Assembly: GCF_005081445.1 (NCBI RefSeq)
Contig: NZ_CP034873.1
Coordinates: forward strand, 124,001 to 188,000
Origin: Buchnera aphidicola (Hyadaphis tataricae)
GTDB lineage: Bacteria; Pseudomonadota; Gammaproteobacteria; Enterobacterales; Enterobacteriaceae
DNA length: 64,000 nucleotides
Direction: 5' to 3'
Of this stretch, positions 41,271-53,229 are shown piece by piece. The notes below the pieces were generated by a model. The model saw only the letters and a program-made list of their open reading frames with translations. It made no database searches and was not told where the DNA came from. Numbering within the stretch: the first letter of the stretch is position 1; each line of letters begins with the position of its first letter. The position numbers and the translations under genes were made by a program.

Positions 41271-41779
41271 ATGTATAAAAAAAAAATCAATTAAGAATAA
41301 TTTCTACAAAATTTGTATTAACAAATGAAGAAATTAATGAAATAGAACATCAAAAAAAATATTATGAAAATTATCGGGCTATTGCTATAGAAGCATTAAA
41401 AATTGTTCAGAAAAATAGAGGTTGGGTTTCTGATCAAGCCATTCAAGCCATTTCTAAAATACTTCAAATTACTCCCAGTGAAATCGAAGGAATTGCTACT
41501 TTTTACAGTCAAATTTTTCGTCAGCCAGTCGGTCGTAATATTATTCGTTATTGTGATAGTGTTGTTTGTTTTCTGCAAGATTATAAAACAATCAAACTTG
41601 TTTTAGAAGATTATCTAAACATAAAAATTGGACAGACAACTAAAGATAATAGATATACTTTATTGCCAGTGTGCTGTTTAGGAAATTGTGATAAAGCTCC
41701 AACTATTATGATAAACGATGATACATATTCTCGTGTTAATCCAGAATCTATAATTAAATTATTGGAACAATATATATGA
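41271..41779 (+). CDS. nuoE: NADH-quinone oxidoreductase subunit E, frameshifted at poly(A)
   Basis: [2Fe-2S] (N1a) subunit of the NADH-input module. From about 41291 to the TGA at 41777-41779 the frame clearly encodes Nuo[33 protein letters not shown], and ligand pairs CDSVVC and CCLGNC. The only ATG near the start (41271) is in another frame: ATG TAT, ten A (41277-41286), then a stop at 41292. One extra A would join them into 169 residues (E. coli 166). RNA polymerase slippage on the A run, known from AT-rich endosymbionts, could rescue it; an ATT start at 41300 is an alternative. It overlaps nuoF by ATGA. Confidence 0.85.
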
Positions 41780-43107
41780 AAAAAGTTTTCTATACTGCTG
41801 AAACACATCCCTTAACTTGGAGATTAAGACACGATCAAAAAACTGTTTGGATTCAAGAATATTGTAGTAAAAATGGTTATAAATCTTTAAAAAAAGTATT
41901 GAAATACATGCATCCAGAAGAGGTAATTAACCTTGTTAAAGAATCTGGTTTAAAAGGAAGAGGCGGAGCTGGTTTTTCTACCGGTCTTAAATGGAGTTTA
42001 ATGTCTCAAAATAGTCTTTCTTCATCATCTCGTTATTTAATTTGTAATGCTGATGAAATGGAGCCAGGAACATACAAAGATAGATTATTAATAGAACAAC
42101 TTCCTCATCAATTAATTGAAGGAATTGTATTATCTGCATATGCATTAAAAGCTTTTCGTGCGTACATTTTTTTAAGAGGAGAATACATACGAGCAGAACA
42201 TATTTTAAAAACGGCTATACAAGAAGCTATATATTCTGGGTATATAGGATTTAATATTTTAGGAAGTAATTTTAATTGTGAATTGATTTTACATACTGGT
42301 GCTGGAAGATATATTTGTGGAGAAGAAACTGCTTTGATTAATGCATTGGAGGGTCGCAGAGCTAACCCAAGATCTAAACCTCCTTTTCCAGCTGTCTTTG
42401 GTCTTTGGGGAAAACCCACTTGTGTAAATAATGTGGAGACTTTATGTAATATTCCATCTATTCTGTTGTATGGTACACATTGGTATAAAAATTTGTCTAA
42501 AAGTAATGATCACGGCACTAAATTGATGGGTTTTTCTGGGAGAGTAAATAATCCTGGTGTTTGGGAATTACCTTTTGGCACTACTGCAAGAGAGGTTTTA
42601 GAGAAATATGCAGGTGGAATGCAATCTGGATTATCTTTAAAGGCATGGCAGCCTGGTGGTGCTGGAACCGATTTTTTAATTGAGAAACATTTAGATTTAC
42701 CAATGAGTTTTCAAGATATTAGTGAAGCAGGTAGTCGATTAGGAACCGCTATTTCTATGGCTGTTGATAACAAAACTAACATGGTTTCACTTGTTTATAA
42801 CTTAGAAAAATTTTTTTCTCGTGAATCATGTGGTTTTTGCACACCATGTCGAGATGGACTTCCATGGATCGTAAAAATATTAAAAAGTTTAATGCAGCAT
42901 GAAGGGCATAAAAATGATATAAGTACTTTAGAAAGATTATGTATACATTTAGGTCCAGGAAAAACATTTTGTGCTCATGCACCAGGCGCTATAGAACCTT
43001 TGCAAAGTGCTTTAAAATATTTTCGTTCTGAATTCGAAGATGGTATAAGTTTGAAAAAAACTAATTTCAATAAACACATTTTAGGTATTCAATCGAATTT
43101 TCTTTAA
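41776..43107 (+). CDS. nuoF: NADH-quinone oxidoreductase subunit F
   Basis: Binds NADH and FMN and carries [4Fe-4S] cluster N3. It has 443 residues (E. coli 445). Flavin/NADH motifs: [17 protein letters not shown] and [33 protein letters not shown] follows. The cluster cysteines are in [12 protein letters not shown] and TFCAHAPGA. Its ATG overlaps the nuoE stop (ATGA), so nuoF translation may depend on nuoE being read in the right frame. Confidence 0.98.
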   Translation: MKKVFYTAETHPLTWRLRHDQKTVWIQEYCSKNGYKSLKKVLKYMHPEEVINLVKESGLKGRGGAGFSTGLKWSLMSQNSLSSSSRYLICNADEMEPGTYKDRLLIEQLPHQLIEGIVLSAYALKAFRAYIFLRGEYIRAEHILKTAIQEAIYSGYIGFNILGSNFNCELILHTGAGRYICGEETALINALEGRRANPRSKPPFPAVFGLWGKPTCVNNVETLCNIPSILLYGTHWYKNLSKSNDHGTKLMGFSGRVNNPGVWELPFGTTAREVLEKYAGGMQSGLSLKAWQPGGAGTDFLIEKHLDLPMSFQDISEAGSRLGTAISMAVDNKTNMVSLVYNLEKFFSRESCGFCTPCRDGLPWIVKILKSLMQHEGHKNDISTLERLCIHLGPGKTFCAHAPGAIEPLQSALKYFRSEFEDGISLKKTNFNKHILGIQSNFL

Positions 43108-43195
43108 TCCATGTTTTTGCTTTAGTAACGATGTTTTAATGTTTGATTTTTAATGAAAAACTTATTTAAAAAAAAAGTTTTGGAATGATTTTAAT

Positions 43196-45934
43196 ATGGC
43201 TAAAATTTATATAAACGGAAAATTGTACGATGCAGATGAATCAGAAAATTTACTTCAAGTTTGTTTATCTGCCGGTTTTAATATCCCTTATTTTTGTTGG
43301 CATCCTTTATTAGGCAGTTTAGGCGCATGTCGTCAATGTGCTGTAACACAATATAATAATTTACAGGATGTTAAAGGTAGATTAGTTATGTCTTGTATGA
43401 CTCCTGCAAAAGATGGTTCCATTATTTCTATTAATGATCCTGAATCAGAAGTTTTTAGAAAATCAATTATAGAGATTTTGTTAACGAATCATCCACATGA
43501 TTGTCCTGTATGCGAAGAGGGTGGTCATTGTCATCTACAAGATATGACTGTTATGACGCAACATAATAGACGAAGTTATCGATTCAAAAAAAGAACACAT
43601 AAAAATCAATATTTAGGATCGTTTATTAAACATGAAATGAATCGTTGTATTACTTGCTATCGTTGTGTTAGATTTTATAATGATTATGCAAATGGATCAG
43701 ATTTTGGAGTTTATGGCTCTAATAATAATATTTATTTTGGAAGAATTGAAGATGGTTGTTTAGAAAATGAACATTCTGGAAATTTAATTGAGTTGTGTCC
43801 GACTGGAGTATTTACAGATAAAATTCACTCTAAAAGATATAATCGTAAATGGGATATGCAATATGGCCCAGGAATATGTCATAATTGTAGTATTGGGTGT
43901 AATATTAGTATTGGAGAACGATATGGTGAAGTACGTCGTGTAGAAAACAGATATCATGAAGATATTAATCATTACTTGATTTGTGATCTTGGTAGATTTG
44001 GTCATTCTCATTTAAATTTACATGATCGTCCAAAAAATCCTGCTTATTTAGAAAATCAAAAAACGTTAAATATCTTAAATTTTGAACAGGCTATCGATCT
44101 TGGATCTCTTTTCTTTCAAAAATATAAGCGTGTTATTGGTATTGGTTCTATTAGAGCAAGTATAGAAAATAATTTTGCATTGCAAGACTTAGTTGGAAAA
44201 GACAATTTTTCTAATGGAATGTCTGAAAAAGAACAGGATTGTGTTAAATTAATTTTAGATTTTTTGCAAAATAGTAATGTATATGTTCCGTCTTTAAAAG
44301 AAATCGAGAGTTATGATCTTATTTTAGTTATTGGAGAAGATGTTACACATACTGCTCCAAGAATTGCTCTAGCAATACGTCAAGCGGTAAAAAATAAAGC
44401 ATATAAAAAATCAGAATTTTATGGACTACCAAAATGGCATTCTTCTCCTATTAATCACATTTCAGAAGACAATAAAAACCCTTTATATATCATGCATACA
44501 CATGAAAGTAAACTAGATAACATTGCCGAATGGTGTTATTTCGCTTCTATTGATGAACAGGTTAATTTTTCTTGCGCAATCGCTCATGAGTTAGATAAAA
44601 GATTCCCAAAAATTTTTAATTTAAGTAATGTTTTAAAGAAACAAGCATCTTTAATAGCAAATCGAATAACTGTGTCAAAAAAAATATTAGTTGTTTCAGG
44701 TTCACATTCTTTTAGTAGCTCTATTATTCAAGCCGCAATTAATGTTGCTTCTGCTATACAATGCAATGATGCAAATAATCATGTCGGCCTTACTTTTTTA
44801 ACACCGTCTGCTAATACATTGGGTGCAGGGATCATTGGTGGTATGTCTATAGAATCTGCAATAAAAGCATTTAAAGAAAAGAATGCGGATGCTATATGTT
44901 GTATGGAATATGATTTGTATCGCTTTATTTCTAAAAAAGACGTTGATTGCTTATTTCAAAACCCTGAAAAAATAATTACTATAGATCATCAGTATACTGA
45001 TACTTATCAAAAATCTGGGTTAACCTTACCTTCGACTAGTTTTGCAGAAAGTTCTGGTACAATAATCAATTTTGAAGGAAGAGCGCAACGTTTTTTTCAA
45101 GTTTATGATCCGATTTTTTATGATAACACTAATTGTCTTTTTGATAGTTGGAGATGGCTACAATATATTCAATCAAAAATTAACAAAACAAAAATATATT
45201 GGAAGAATTTAGATGATATCACTCATGCATATATTAAAAAATATCCTATATTTCAAAATATTATAAAAAACGAACCCGATTCTAATTTTCGTTTTATTGA
45301 TCAGAAAGTAGCTCGATCTCCAATTAGATACAGCGGTAGAACCGTTTTACGTTCTAATATTGATATTCATGAGCCATCCCAACCTAAAGATATAAATACG
45401 ATGTTTTCGTTTTCTATGGAAGGGTATAATCAACCAAACAAATCAATCACTCATATACCGTTTGCATGGTTTCCTGGCTGGAATTCTCCTCAAGCATGGA
45501 ATAAATTTCAAACTAGAATAGGTAAAAATTTAATATCTGGCAGTTCTGGAACACATCTTTTTAAAAAAAATGAAAAATCAAAACAGTTTTGTTTTGATTC
45601 AATTTTAACATTCATCTCTAGATCAAAACAACACTGGTATGTTGTTCCTTATTATTATTTATTTGGTAATGAAGAATTAACTCAATATTCTTCTGTAATA
45701 CAAGAAAATATACCTAGATCCTACGCTTTAATGAATGTTTTAGATGGAATAAAATTAGGTTTACAAGACAATTCTACAATAAAATTTTCTTGTTTAAATC
45801 ATGATTATCAGTTAAATATACGTTTATCTAAAAATTTATGTGAAAAACAAATAGGATTACCTATAGGACGAAAAGGCTTTCCTATTGCTCTTGTCGGTAA
45901 AAAAATTACCCTTTTACAGGAATGCGTTACATGA
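43196..45934 (+). CDS. nuoG: NADH-quinone oxidoreductase subunit G
   Basis: Large peripheral subunit with several Fe-S clusters and an inactive molybdopterin-type domain. It has 912 residues (E. coli 908). The N-terminal [2Fe-2S] domain has [18 protein letters not shown]; then [16 protein letters not shown], the [4Fe-4S] region [10 protein letters not shown], and a second cluster with CHNCSIGCN. The C-terminal 600 residues are much less conserved. The 3' end overlaps nuoH by 13 bases. Confidence 0.97.
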   Translation: MAKIYINGKLYDADESENLLQVCLSAGFNIPYFCWHPLLGSLGACRQCAVTQYNNLQDVKGRLVMSCMTPAKDGSIISINDPESEVFRKSIIEILLTNHPHDCPVCEEGGHCHLQDMTVMTQHNRRSYRFKKRTHKNQYLGSFIKHEMNRCITCYRCVRFYNDYANGSDFGVYGSNNNIYFGRIEDGCLENEHSGNLIELCPTGVFTDKIHSKRYNRKWDMQYGPGICHNCSIGCNISIGERYGEVRRVENRYHEDINHYLICDLGRFGHSHLNLHDRPKNPAYLENQKTLNILNFEQAIDLGSLFFQKYKRVIGIGSIRASIENNFALQDLVGKDNFSNGMSEKEQDCVKLILDFLQNSNVYVPSLKEIESYDLILVIGEDVTHTAPRIALAIRQAVKNKAYKKSEFYGLPKWHSSPINHISEDNKNPLYIMHTHESKLDNIAEWCYFASIDEQVNFSCAIAHELDKRFPKIFNLSNVLKKQASLIANRITVSKKILVVSGSHSFSSSIIQAAINVASAIQCNDANNHVGLTFLTPSANTLGAGIIGGMSIESAIKAFKEKNADAICCMEYDLYRFISKKDVDCLFQNPEKIITIDHQYTDTYQKSGLTLPSTSFAESSGTIINFEGRAQRFFQVYDPIFYDNTNCLFDSWRWLQYIQSKINKTKIYWKNLDDITHAYIKKYPIFQNIIKNEPDSNFRFIDQKVARSPIRYSGRTVLRSNIDIHEPSQPKDINTMFSFSMEGYNQPNKSITHIPFAWFPGWNSPQAWNKFQTRIGKNLISGSSGTHLFKKNEKSKQFCFDSILTFISRSKQHWYVVPYYYLFGNEELTQYSSVIQENIPRSYALMNVLDGIKLGLQDNSTIKFSCLNHDYQLNIRLSKNLCEKQIGLPIGRKGFPIALVGKKITLLQECVT

Positions 45935-46899
45935 TTTTCCTAAAAACAAATATATTAAACATTGTTTTCTCTTCTTCAAAAGTTGTTTTTGTTTTACTGT
46001 CTGTAGTGTTTTTTGCTGCTATGTTAAGCGTAGTCGAACGCAGATTATTAGCCATTTTTCAAAATAGATATGGACCTAATCGTGTTGGTTGGATGGGAAG
46101 TTTACAATTATGCGCTGATATGATCAAAATTATATTCAAAGAAGATTGGATACCTCCATTTAGTAGAAAGTTTGTTTTTGTATTATCTCCAATTATCGCT
46201 TTTGTTTCTTTGCTTTGTGTTATTCCAATTATTCCATTTTCATCAAATTTTTTAATTATTAACCTGAATATAGGAATTTTGTTTTTTTTAATGATGTCGA
46301 GTTTATCTGTATATTCTGTCTTATTTGCTGGTTGGTCTAGCAATAATAAATATTCACTATTAGGAGCTATGCGAGCATGTGTTCAAACTTTAAGTTATGA
46401 AGTATTTTTGGGATTATCATTAATGGGTGTAGTTATTCGAGCAGGATCATTTAATGTTTTAGATATTATAAACAATCAAAAAGAGATGTGGAATGTTTTT
46501 CCGCAATTTTTTGGTTTTGTCACTTTTTTTATAGCAGGTTTAGCTGTATGTCATAGACATCCTTTTGACCAACCCGAATCTGAACAAGAATTAGCAGATG
46601 GTTATCATATTGAATATTCTGGTATGAAATTTGGTTTGTTTTTTATTGGTGAATATATTTCTATCATTACTATTTCATCTTTAATAGTCGCGATGTTTTT
46701 TGGTGGTGGATTAGGACCTTGGGCACCAGGATTTATATGGTTTTTTCTAAAAACAATATTTTTTATTTTTATGTTTATTTTGGTACGAGCATCTTTGCCA
46801 AGACCAAGATATGATCAAATGTTAGATTTTGGATGGAAATTTTGTTTACCATTAACATTATTTAATTTACTTTTAACTGCTTTTTTTGTTTTATTGTGA
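45922..46899 (+). CDS. nuoH: NADH-quinone oxidoreductase subunit H
   Basis: Membrane subunit linking the quinone site to the proton-pumping arm. It has 325 residues, the E. coli length; an ATG at 45931, overlapping the nuoG stop as ATGA, is a possible alternative. Eight or so helices. Signature loops: [37 protein letters not shown] and [20 protein letters not shown], which contain the acidic residues proposed to couple quinone to proton transfer. Confidence 0.97.
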   Translation: MRYMIFLKTNILNIVFSSSKVVFVLLSVVFFAAMLSVVERRLLAIFQNRYGPNRVGWMGSLQLCADMIKIIFKEDWIPPFSRKFVFVLSPIIAFVSLLCVIPIIPFSSNFLIINLNIGILFFLMMSSLSVYSVLFAGWSSNNKYSLLGAMRACVQTLSYEVFLGLSLMGVVIRAGSFNVLDIINNQKEMWNVFPQFFGFVTFFIAGLAVCHRHPFDQPESEQELADGYHIEYSGMKFGLFFIGEYISIITISSLIVAMFFGGGLGPWAPGFIWFFLKTIFFIFMFILVRASLPRPRYDQMLDFGWKFCLPLTLFNLLLTAFFVLL

Positions 46900-46922
46900 T
46901 TTTTTAAGAGATATTTTATTTT

Positions 46923-47465
46923 ATGAATTTAAAAAGTATTATTATTGGTTTTTTTACACAAATCAGAAGTATTTTAATGGTTGGTAAAAACATTTTCTCA
47001 AAACCTGAAACACAATTATATCCTGAAGAAAAAGTATATCTTCCTCCTCGTTATAGAGGACGTATCATATTAACTCGTAATTTAGATGGACAAGAACGTT
47101 GTGTTGCATGTAATTTATGCGCAGTTGTATGTCCTGTAGATTGCATTTCTTTGCAAAAATCAGAAACAAAAGATGGTCGTTGGTATCCAGAATTTTTTAA
47201 AATTAATTTTTCTCGTTGTATATTTTGTGGTTTGTGCGAAGAAGCATGCCCTACAGCAGCCATTCAACTCACTGCTGATTTTGAATTATCTGATTTTAAA
47301 AGACAGAATTTAGTTTATGAAAAAGAAGATTTACTAATATCTGGTCCTGGTAAATATCCCGATTATGATTTTTATCATTTTTCTGGTGTATCTAAAAAAG
47401 ATAAAAAAACAGGTTCATTAGATTGTGAATCCCAACCTATTAGTGTTAAGGATTTGTTACCATAA
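46923..47465 (+). CDS. nuoI: NADH-quinone oxidoreductase subunit I
   Basis: Peripheral ferredoxin-like subunit with clusters N6a and N6b. It has 180 residues, as in E. coli. The two Cys4 motifs are [15 protein letters not shown] and [15 protein letters not shown]. The N-terminal amphipathic segment anchors it next to NuoH. It follows nuoH by 23 bases. Confidence 0.97.
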   Translation: MNLKSIIIGFFTQIRSILMVGKNIFSKPETQLYPEEKVYLPPRYRGRIILTRNLDGQERCVACNLCAVVCPVDCISLQKSETKDGRWYPEFFKINFSRCIFCGLCEEACPTAAIQLTADFELSDFKRQNLVYEKEDLLISGPGKYPDYDFYHFSGVSKKDKKTGSLDCESQPISVKDLLP

Positions 47466-47476
47466 GGAAAGAATTC

Positions 47477-47983
47477 ATGCAATATCTTTTTTACATTTGC
47501 TCTATTATATCTGTTATTTCTACTATTTGTGTGATTGTTCAAAAAAATGCAGTGTATGCTTTATTATATTTAATTGTGTCTCTTTTATCTGTAGCAGGTG
47601 TTTTCTTTTCAATTGGAGCTTTTTTTGCAGGTGCTTTAGAAGTGATTATTTATGCTGGAGCGATTATAGTTTTATTTGTTTTTGTAATTATGATGTTAAA
47701 CATTAATAGTACAAAATATTCAAAAAAAGAAAATCTTTTTTCATCTTCTTTTTGGATCTTTCCTGGAATGTTGTTACTAATGTTATTTTTATCTATGACG
47801 TATATTTTATTTTGTTTAAAGTTTAAAAAAATAACTGGTATTATGATGGACTCAAAAATTGTAGGTATTGGTTTGTTTGGGCCCTATGTGTTATTAGTTG
47901 AGTTATCCTCTGTTCTATTATTTTCTGCAATTGTTGTTGTGTTTCATATTGGTTCAAATAAAAAAAATATTTTTAAAAAATAA
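47477..47983 (+). CDS. nuoJ: NADH-quinone oxidoreductase subunit J
   Basis: Polytopic membrane subunit; 168 residues (E. coli 184). AAGGAAAG precedes the ATG. Helices are evident throughout; the conserved FFAGALEVIIYAGAIIVLFV near residue 55 contains the pi-bulge helix typical of the family. The hydrophilic end is shorter than in E. coli. Confidence 0.94.
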   Translation: MQYLFYICSIISVISTICVIVQKNAVYALLYLIVSLLSVAGVFFSIGAFFAGALEVIIYAGAIIVLFVFVIMMLNINSTKYSKKENLFSSSFWIFPGMLLLMLFLSMTYILFCLKFKKITGIMMDSKIVGIGLFGPYVLLVELSSVLLFSAIVVVFHIGSNKKNIFKK

Positions 47984-48017
47984 TGACTTTATTAATATTT
48001 ACGAAGGATAATAATTT

Positions 48018-48320
48018 ATGATTTCTTTGTTTCAAGGATTATTTTTATCTTTAGTATTATTCATTTTAGGTTTAACTTCATTAATGATTCGGCGTAACAT
48101 ATTATTTATATTAATTAGTTTAGAAATAATGATAAATGCTGTAGGGTTAGCATTAGTATGTGCTGGAAGTTATTGGCAACAACCTGATGGTCAAATAATG
48201 TATATTTTTGTTATAACTTTAGCTGCATCGGAAGCTAGTATCGCATTAGCATTATTATTACAATTTTATAAACGTCACAAAACATTAAATGTTGATATTT
48301 TGAGTGAGATGCATGGATGA
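48018..48320 (+). CDS. nuoK: NADH-quinone oxidoreductase subunit K
   Basis: Small antiporter-like membrane subunit with three helices; 100 residues, as in E. coli. The two membrane glutamates needed for proton transfer are present: Glu in [15 protein letters not shown] and Glu in [17 protein letters not shown]. The stop overlaps the nuoL start by four bases (ATGA). Confidence 0.96.
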   Translation: MISLFQGLFLSLVLFILGLTSLMIRRNILFILISLEIMINAVGLALVCAGSYWQQPDGQIMYIFVITLAASEASIALALLLQFYKRHKTLNVDILSEMHG

Positions 48321-50185
48321 ATATTATTTTTTTGATTCTTCTATTTCCACTAATTGGATTTGTGTTGTTAGCTTGCTTACAAGGAAAAATTTCTAAAAAA
48401 AATACTTCTCTAATAGGAATAAGTTCAATATTAATACCATTTTTAATTACCTTTCTTTATGGAAGAAATTTAATTCAAAACAATGATTCATGTTTTGTGC
48501 AAAAATTATGGAACTGGGTAATTATTAATGAATTTAAAATGGATTTTGGTATTTTATTGGATGAACTATCTTTAAGTATGTTATTGATGGTTACAGGAAT
48601 TGGACTGTTAATACATATTTTTAGTTCTTGGTATATGCATTCCAAAGAAGGTTATTCACGTTTTTTTGCATATACGAATCTATTTATAGCAAGTATGTCA
48701 ATTTTAGTATTAGCTGATAACTTATTATTTATGTACGTAGGATGGGAAGGTGTAAGCATATGCTCTTACTTTTTAATTGGTTTTTATTATACTAATCATT
48801 ATAATAACTATTGTGCTCTAAAAGCATTCATTTTAACTCGTATTTCTGATGTTTTTTTAATGCTTGGAATATTTTTAATATATCAAAAATATGGTACGTT
48901 TAACTTTCAAGAAATGCAATTCTTATCAAATTTCTTTAATCTAGATGATTCTAATGATTTAAATTTAATTGCATTTTTTTTGTTTTTAGGTGTGCTTGCA
49001 AAGTCAGCACAATTACCATTTCATACTTGGTTGTCTGATGCTATGGTTGGTCCTAGTCCTGTTTCTGCATTAATACATGCAGCCACTATGGTCACTGCCG
49101 GCGTTTATTTAATATCAAGAACGTATTTTTTATTTGTATTAACTCCAAATATATTATATCTAATGAGTATAATTGGTGTTGTAACAATATTTGTTTCTAG
49201 TTTGTCTGCTTTATGTCAATATGATATAAAAAAGATTTTAGCTTATTCAACTATGAGTCAAATTGGTTATATGTTTTTAGCAATAGGCGCACAAGCATGG
49301 ATTGCAGCTATTACACATTTGATTATGCATGCAATTTTTAAGGCATTATTATTTTTATCTGCAGGTTCATTGATATCATCTTGTAATAATGAAAAAAATA
49401 TATTTAAATTAGGCGGATTAAGAAAACAACTACCTTTTTTATATATTTGCTTTATTGTTGGTGGTGGCTCTTTAATTTCTTTTCCTATATTGACGTCTGG
49501 ATTTTATAGCAAAGGAAATATTTTGTTTAATGTTTTACAAAATAGTCATCTATATTTTTTTATGATAGCTTTGCTGTGTTCTTTTCTTACAGCTTTATAT
49601 ACCTTTAGAATGATTTTTCTTGTTTTTCATGGCAAAAATTTTTGTCACCGATACGCACGTTCTTCTAAAACGTTTTGGCATCATATGCCGTTGTTGATTC
49701 TTTTGTTTTTCTCTACTTTATTTGGAAGGTACATATATCCTTCATTACGACATGTGTTACCGTTTTTTTCTTCGCATGTAGAAGATAAAACAATATTAGA
49801 ACTGGTATGTAGTATATTATCTATTTCTGGAATATATCTATCTTATTATTTATGGATTAAAAATCCATATTGTATTAATCGTGTTTTAAAAAATAAATAT
49901 ATAAATACAGCGTATCTTTTTTTTCTAAATGGATGTTATTTTGATTGGATATATCAAGTTTCTTTTATAAATTTTTATTTATTTATATCTAAAAAATTAT
50001 CTTATGATCCCGTTAAGCAAAAAATTACAAAATTTTTTATAAACATTATAAAAAGTGTAAACTTTTATCTTTTAAAAACAAGTAATGGTTATATAAGATG
50101 GTATGTAGCCTCTATGCTATTCGGTATAAATGTGATTTTTATGTTGATTTATTTTTTGTGTTATTATGAAATTCATTTTTCTTAA
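48317..50185 (+). CDS. nuoL: NADH-quinone oxidoreductase subunit L
   Basis: Distal proton-pumping antiporter-like subunit with a long lateral helix; 622 residues (E. coli 613). Conserved residues: Glu in [13 protein letters not shown], Lys in [19 protein letters not shown], His in [16 protein letters not shown], and K399 in SGFYSKGN. The Asp that follows this Lys in E. coli (D400) is Gly here (G400). The C-terminal [15 protein letters not shown] matches E. coli closely. Confidence 0.97.
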   Translation: MNIIFLILLFPLIGFVLLACLQGKISKKNTSLIGISSILIPFLITFLYGRNLIQNNDSCFVQKLWNWVIINEFKMDFGILLDELSLSMLLMVTGIGLLIHIFSSWYMHSKEGYSRFFAYTNLFIASMSILVLADNLLFMYVGWEGVSICSYFLIGFYYTNHYNNYCALKAFILTRISDVFLMLGIFLIYQKYGTFNFQEMQFLSNFFNLDDSNDLNLIAFFLFLGVLAKSAQLPFHTWLSDAMVGPSPVSALIHAATMVTAGVYLISRTYFLFVLTPNILYLMSIIGVVTIFVSSLSALCQYDIKKILAYSTMSQIGYMFLAIGAQAWIAAITHLIMHAIFKALLFLSAGSLISSCNNEKNIFKLGGLRKQLPFLYICFIVGGGSLISFPILTSGFYSKGNILFNVLQNSHLYFFMIALLCSFLTALYTFRMIFLVFHGKNFCHRYARSSKTFWHHMPLLILLFFSTLFGRYIYPSLRHVLPFFSSHVEDKTILELVCSILSISGIYLSYYLWIKNPYCINRVLKNKYINTAYLFFLNGCYFDWIYQVSFINFYLFISKKLSYDPVKQKITKFFINIIKSVNFYLLKTSNGYIRWYVASMLFGINVIFMLIYFLCYYEIHFS

Positions 50186-50245
50186 AAATAAACAAATCAT
50201 TTTATTAATTAAACGTTTATCGTGAACAATAGGAATATACCTTGA

Positions 50246-51754
50246 ATGTTACTTTCTTTATTGATTATTATCCCTTTTTTTAGTGGTGTTTGCGCTGTTA
50301 TTTTTTATCAATTAAATAGAAATATACCTCGTTGGATTTCTTTAATAGGCATACTTTGTGCTTTTTTCATTTCAATAAAAATCTTTTTCCAAAAACATTG
50401 TGACATTGTTCGAGTATTTAATGATGCTCGTGATCACATTCAATTCAACGTGCCTTGGATACCAAAATTTGGAATTGACTTTAACATTGCAATTGATGGT
50501 TTATCTATTGTTATGTTAATTTTTGCTTTTGCTCTATCCTTAATAGCTATTTTATCAGCATGGAGTGAAATAAAAAAACATGAAGGTTTTTTTTATTTTA
50601 ATTTTATGTTAGCTTTAACTTGTGTAATTGGTTTATTTATTTCTTCGGATCTTTTTTTATTTTTCTTTTTTTGGGAAGTAATGTTGATTCCTATGTATTT
50701 TTTAATTGCTTTATGGGGGAATGATATTCAAAAAGAACACTCACATTGCGCAGCTAAAAAATTTTTTATTTATGGTCAGATATCAGGTTTGATATTACTA
50801 TCTTCTATTTTATTATTAGTATTTACTTGTTATCAAAATACTAATATTTTAACTTTCAATTATCATTTCTTACTTAATCAAGAAATCAATAAAAATATAG
50901 AATATATTATTATGTTAGGTTTTTTTTTAGCTTTTGCTATAAAAATGCCTATTTTTCCATTTCATGGATGGCTTTCAGAAGTGCATGTACAATCTACATA
51001 TTGTGGTGCTGTAGAAATTATAGGTGTTTTGTTAAAAACAGCTCCTTATGCTCTTTTAAGGTATAATTTAGCACTTTTTCCTAATGCAACAAAAGATTTT
51101 GCGTTAATTGCAATGTGCTTGGGTCTTATAAGTATATTTTACGGTGCTTGGATTGCTTTTTCACAAAATAATATCAAAAAATTAATTGCTTATTCTTCTA
51201 TTTCTCACATGGGATTGATTTTGATTGGTATTTATAGTAACAATGAAATAGCTCTTCAAGGTGTATTAATTCAAATTTTATCTAACAGTTTATCTAATGT
51301 AGCGTTATGTATTTTGTCAGGTCAACTGTATAAACAGTTAAAAACTTATGATGTTCGTAAAATGGGAGGTTTATGGTCTAATATATATTGGGTTCCTGGT
51401 TTTGTTTTATTTTTTTCTTTATCAAATTTAAGTGTTCCTGGTACAGGTAATTTTATTGGTGAATTTTTAGTTTTATCTGGAATATTTAAAGATTTTCCAA
51501 TGATATGTTTTTTTGCAACAATCAGTATTGTTTTTTCTTCTATTTATTCTTTGAACATTATTAAAAAAATATTTTATGGTGTGCCCCAAAAAACCGAAAT
51601 TATTTTTTCTATGAACCAAAAAGACATATTGATAATCATCGTATTAATTTTTATGGTGATTTTTTTAGGAGTTTATCCTCAAAATATTATAGATATTTCA
51701 CATAATTTTATACATAGTATTCACAACGAATTTCGTAATTCTATTTTAAAATAA
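50246..51754 (+). CDS. nuoM: NADH-quinone oxidoreductase subunit M
   Basis: Second antiporter-like proton-pumping subunit; 502 residues (E. coli 509). The key charged residues of the family are present: Glu in FFWEVMLIPMYF, Lys in AFAIKMPIFPFHGWLSEVH, Lys in LLKTAPYALLRY and Glu in GTGNFIGEFLVLSG. About 14 helices. A 60-base spacer separates it from nuoL. Confidence 0.97.
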   Translation: MLLSLLIIIPFFSGVCAVIFYQLNRNIPRWISLIGILCAFFISIKIFFQKHCDIVRVFNDARDHIQFNVPWIPKFGIDFNIAIDGLSIVMLIFAFALSLIAILSAWSEIKKHEGFFYFNFMLALTCVIGLFISSDLFLFFFFWEVMLIPMYFLIALWGNDIQKEHSHCAAKKFFIYGQISGLILLSSILLLVFTCYQNTNILTFNYHFLLNQEINKNIEYIIMLGFFLAFAIKMPIFPFHGWLSEVHVQSTYCGAVEIIGVLLKTAPYALLRYNLALFPNATKDFALIAMCLGLISIFYGAWIAFSQNNIKKLIAYSSISHMGLILIGIYSNNEIALQGVLIQILSNSLSNVALCILSGQLYKQLKTYDVRKMGGLWSNIYWVPGFVLFFSLSNLSVPGTGNFIGEFLVLSGIFKDFPMICFFATISIVFSSIYSLNIIKKIFYGVPQKTEIIFSMNQKDILIIIVLIFMVIFLGVYPQNIIDISHNFIHSIHNEFRNSILK

Positions 51755-51768
51755 GGTTATAATTCGTA

Positions 51769-53229
51769 ATGATAACAAATACACAACAATTAACAGTATT
51801 TTTACCCTTTTTAATTGTGATGTTTGGTTGTTTAATAGTAACATTATCTATTTCTTATAACCGAAATCATGCTGTTATTTCTATTTTTAGTATTTCTTTT
51901 TTAACATTTTCATTCTTTTCACTATCTTTAATGTTAACGATGACACCTATTAATATAAGTAACTTATTTTATATTGATAGTTGCTCTGTTTTATATATAG
52001 GAATGGTTATTTTTGCATCTATTGCAACATGTATTTTTTCATATCCATATTTAGAAAAATATAAAGATAATAAAGAAGAATTTTATTTATTAATCTTAAT
52101 ATCTACTTTAGGAGCTATGTTTTCAATAATTGCTAATCATATGTCTTCTTTGTTTATTTCTATGGAACTCATGTCTCTTCCTATATTCGGTTTGATTGCC
52201 TATTTTCGTCATAAAAAGCATGCTTTAGAAGCTGCTTTTAAATATATTGTTTTATCTGTTGTTGCATCTAGTTTTTTGTTATTTGGTATTGCATGGATTT
52301 ATTCTATATCCGGTAGTTTAAGTTTTAATAACATTTCAAAAATAACAAATATTGCATCTTTAAATGAAAAATTAGTTTTGTTCTTTGGATTTTTCATGAT
52401 TTTAATATCTTTATTATTTAAATTATCAATTGCTCCATTTCATTTATGGGTTCCTGATATTTATCACGGTACTTCATCATTAGCATTGTCTTTTTTTTCG
52501 ACTGTGAGTAAGATTGTTGTTTTTGGTGTTTTATTGCATTTTTTATATCATCTAAATATTTTAAATAATAATAAATTATATATTATTATGATGTTGATTG
52601 CTTTCTTTTCTATGTTAATCGGAAATATTATGGCATTATTTCAAAATAATATTAAACGATTTTTTGGTTATTGTTCAATATCTCAGATGAGTTATTTGTT
52701 GACAGTATTATTTGTATCAAAAGAAAATTACGCGTTGTCTTTAGAAGCGAGCTCTATTTATTTGTTGAGTTATTTGTTTAGTAATATAGCGTTTTTTGGT
52801 ATAATGAGTCTAATTTCTAGTTCAAAAAAAATTAAAGATGTTAATTTGATATCTTCTTATCATGGATTATTTTTTTCAAATCCAATCTTATCTATCATAT
52901 TAACTCTTATTTTTTTATCATTATCCGGTTTTCCAATGACTTTAGGGTTTATTGGAAAATTTTATATTTTATCAATTATTATAAAAGAACATTTTTGGAC
53001 ATTAGGTATAGCTTTTTTAATTAGTTCTGTAATTGGTTTTTTTTGTTATTTAAGAATTATTATGCATTTATATTTAGATACTTCAAAAATATTACTGAAA
53101 AATGATGTTAATATGCTTGATCATTGGGTCATTACACCTTCTGGAATAATGATATTATCTTCAGGAATCATGCTTTTAATATTTGGTATATACCCAACTC
53201 CATTAATATATTTTATTGAATATTTTTGA
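51769..53229 (+). CDS. nuoN: NADH-quinone oxidoreductase subunit N
   Basis: Third antiporter-like subunit; 486 residues (E. coli 485). Conserved features: Glu in FISMELMSLP, Lys in LFKLSIAPFHLWVPDIYHG, Lys in STVSKIVVFG and Lys in GFIGKFYIL. It ends the complete nuoA-N operon; no clear terminator follows. Confidence 0.97.
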   Translation: MITNTQQLTVFLPFLIVMFGCLIVTLSISYNRNHAVISIFSISFLTFSFFSLSLMLTMTPINISNLFYIDSCSVLYIGMVIFASIATCIFSYPYLEKYKDNKEEFYLLILISTLGAMFSIIANHMSSLFISMELMSLPIFGLIAYFRHKKHALEAAFKYIVLSVVASSFLLFGIAWIYSISGSLSFNNISKITNIASLNEKLVLFFGFFMILISLLFKLSIAPFHLWVPDIYHGTSSLALSFFSTVSKIVVFGVLLHFLYHLNILNNNKLYIIMMLIAFFSMLIGNIMALFQNNIKRFFGYCSISQMSYLLTVLFVSKENYALSLEASSIYLLSYLFSNIAFFGIMSLISSSKKIKDVNLISSYHGLFFSNPILSIILTLIFLSLSGFPMTLGFIGKFYILSIIIKEHFWTLGIAFLISSVIGFFCYLRIIMHLYLDTSKILLKNDVNMLDHWVITPSGIMILSSGIMLLIFGIYPTPLIYFIEYF

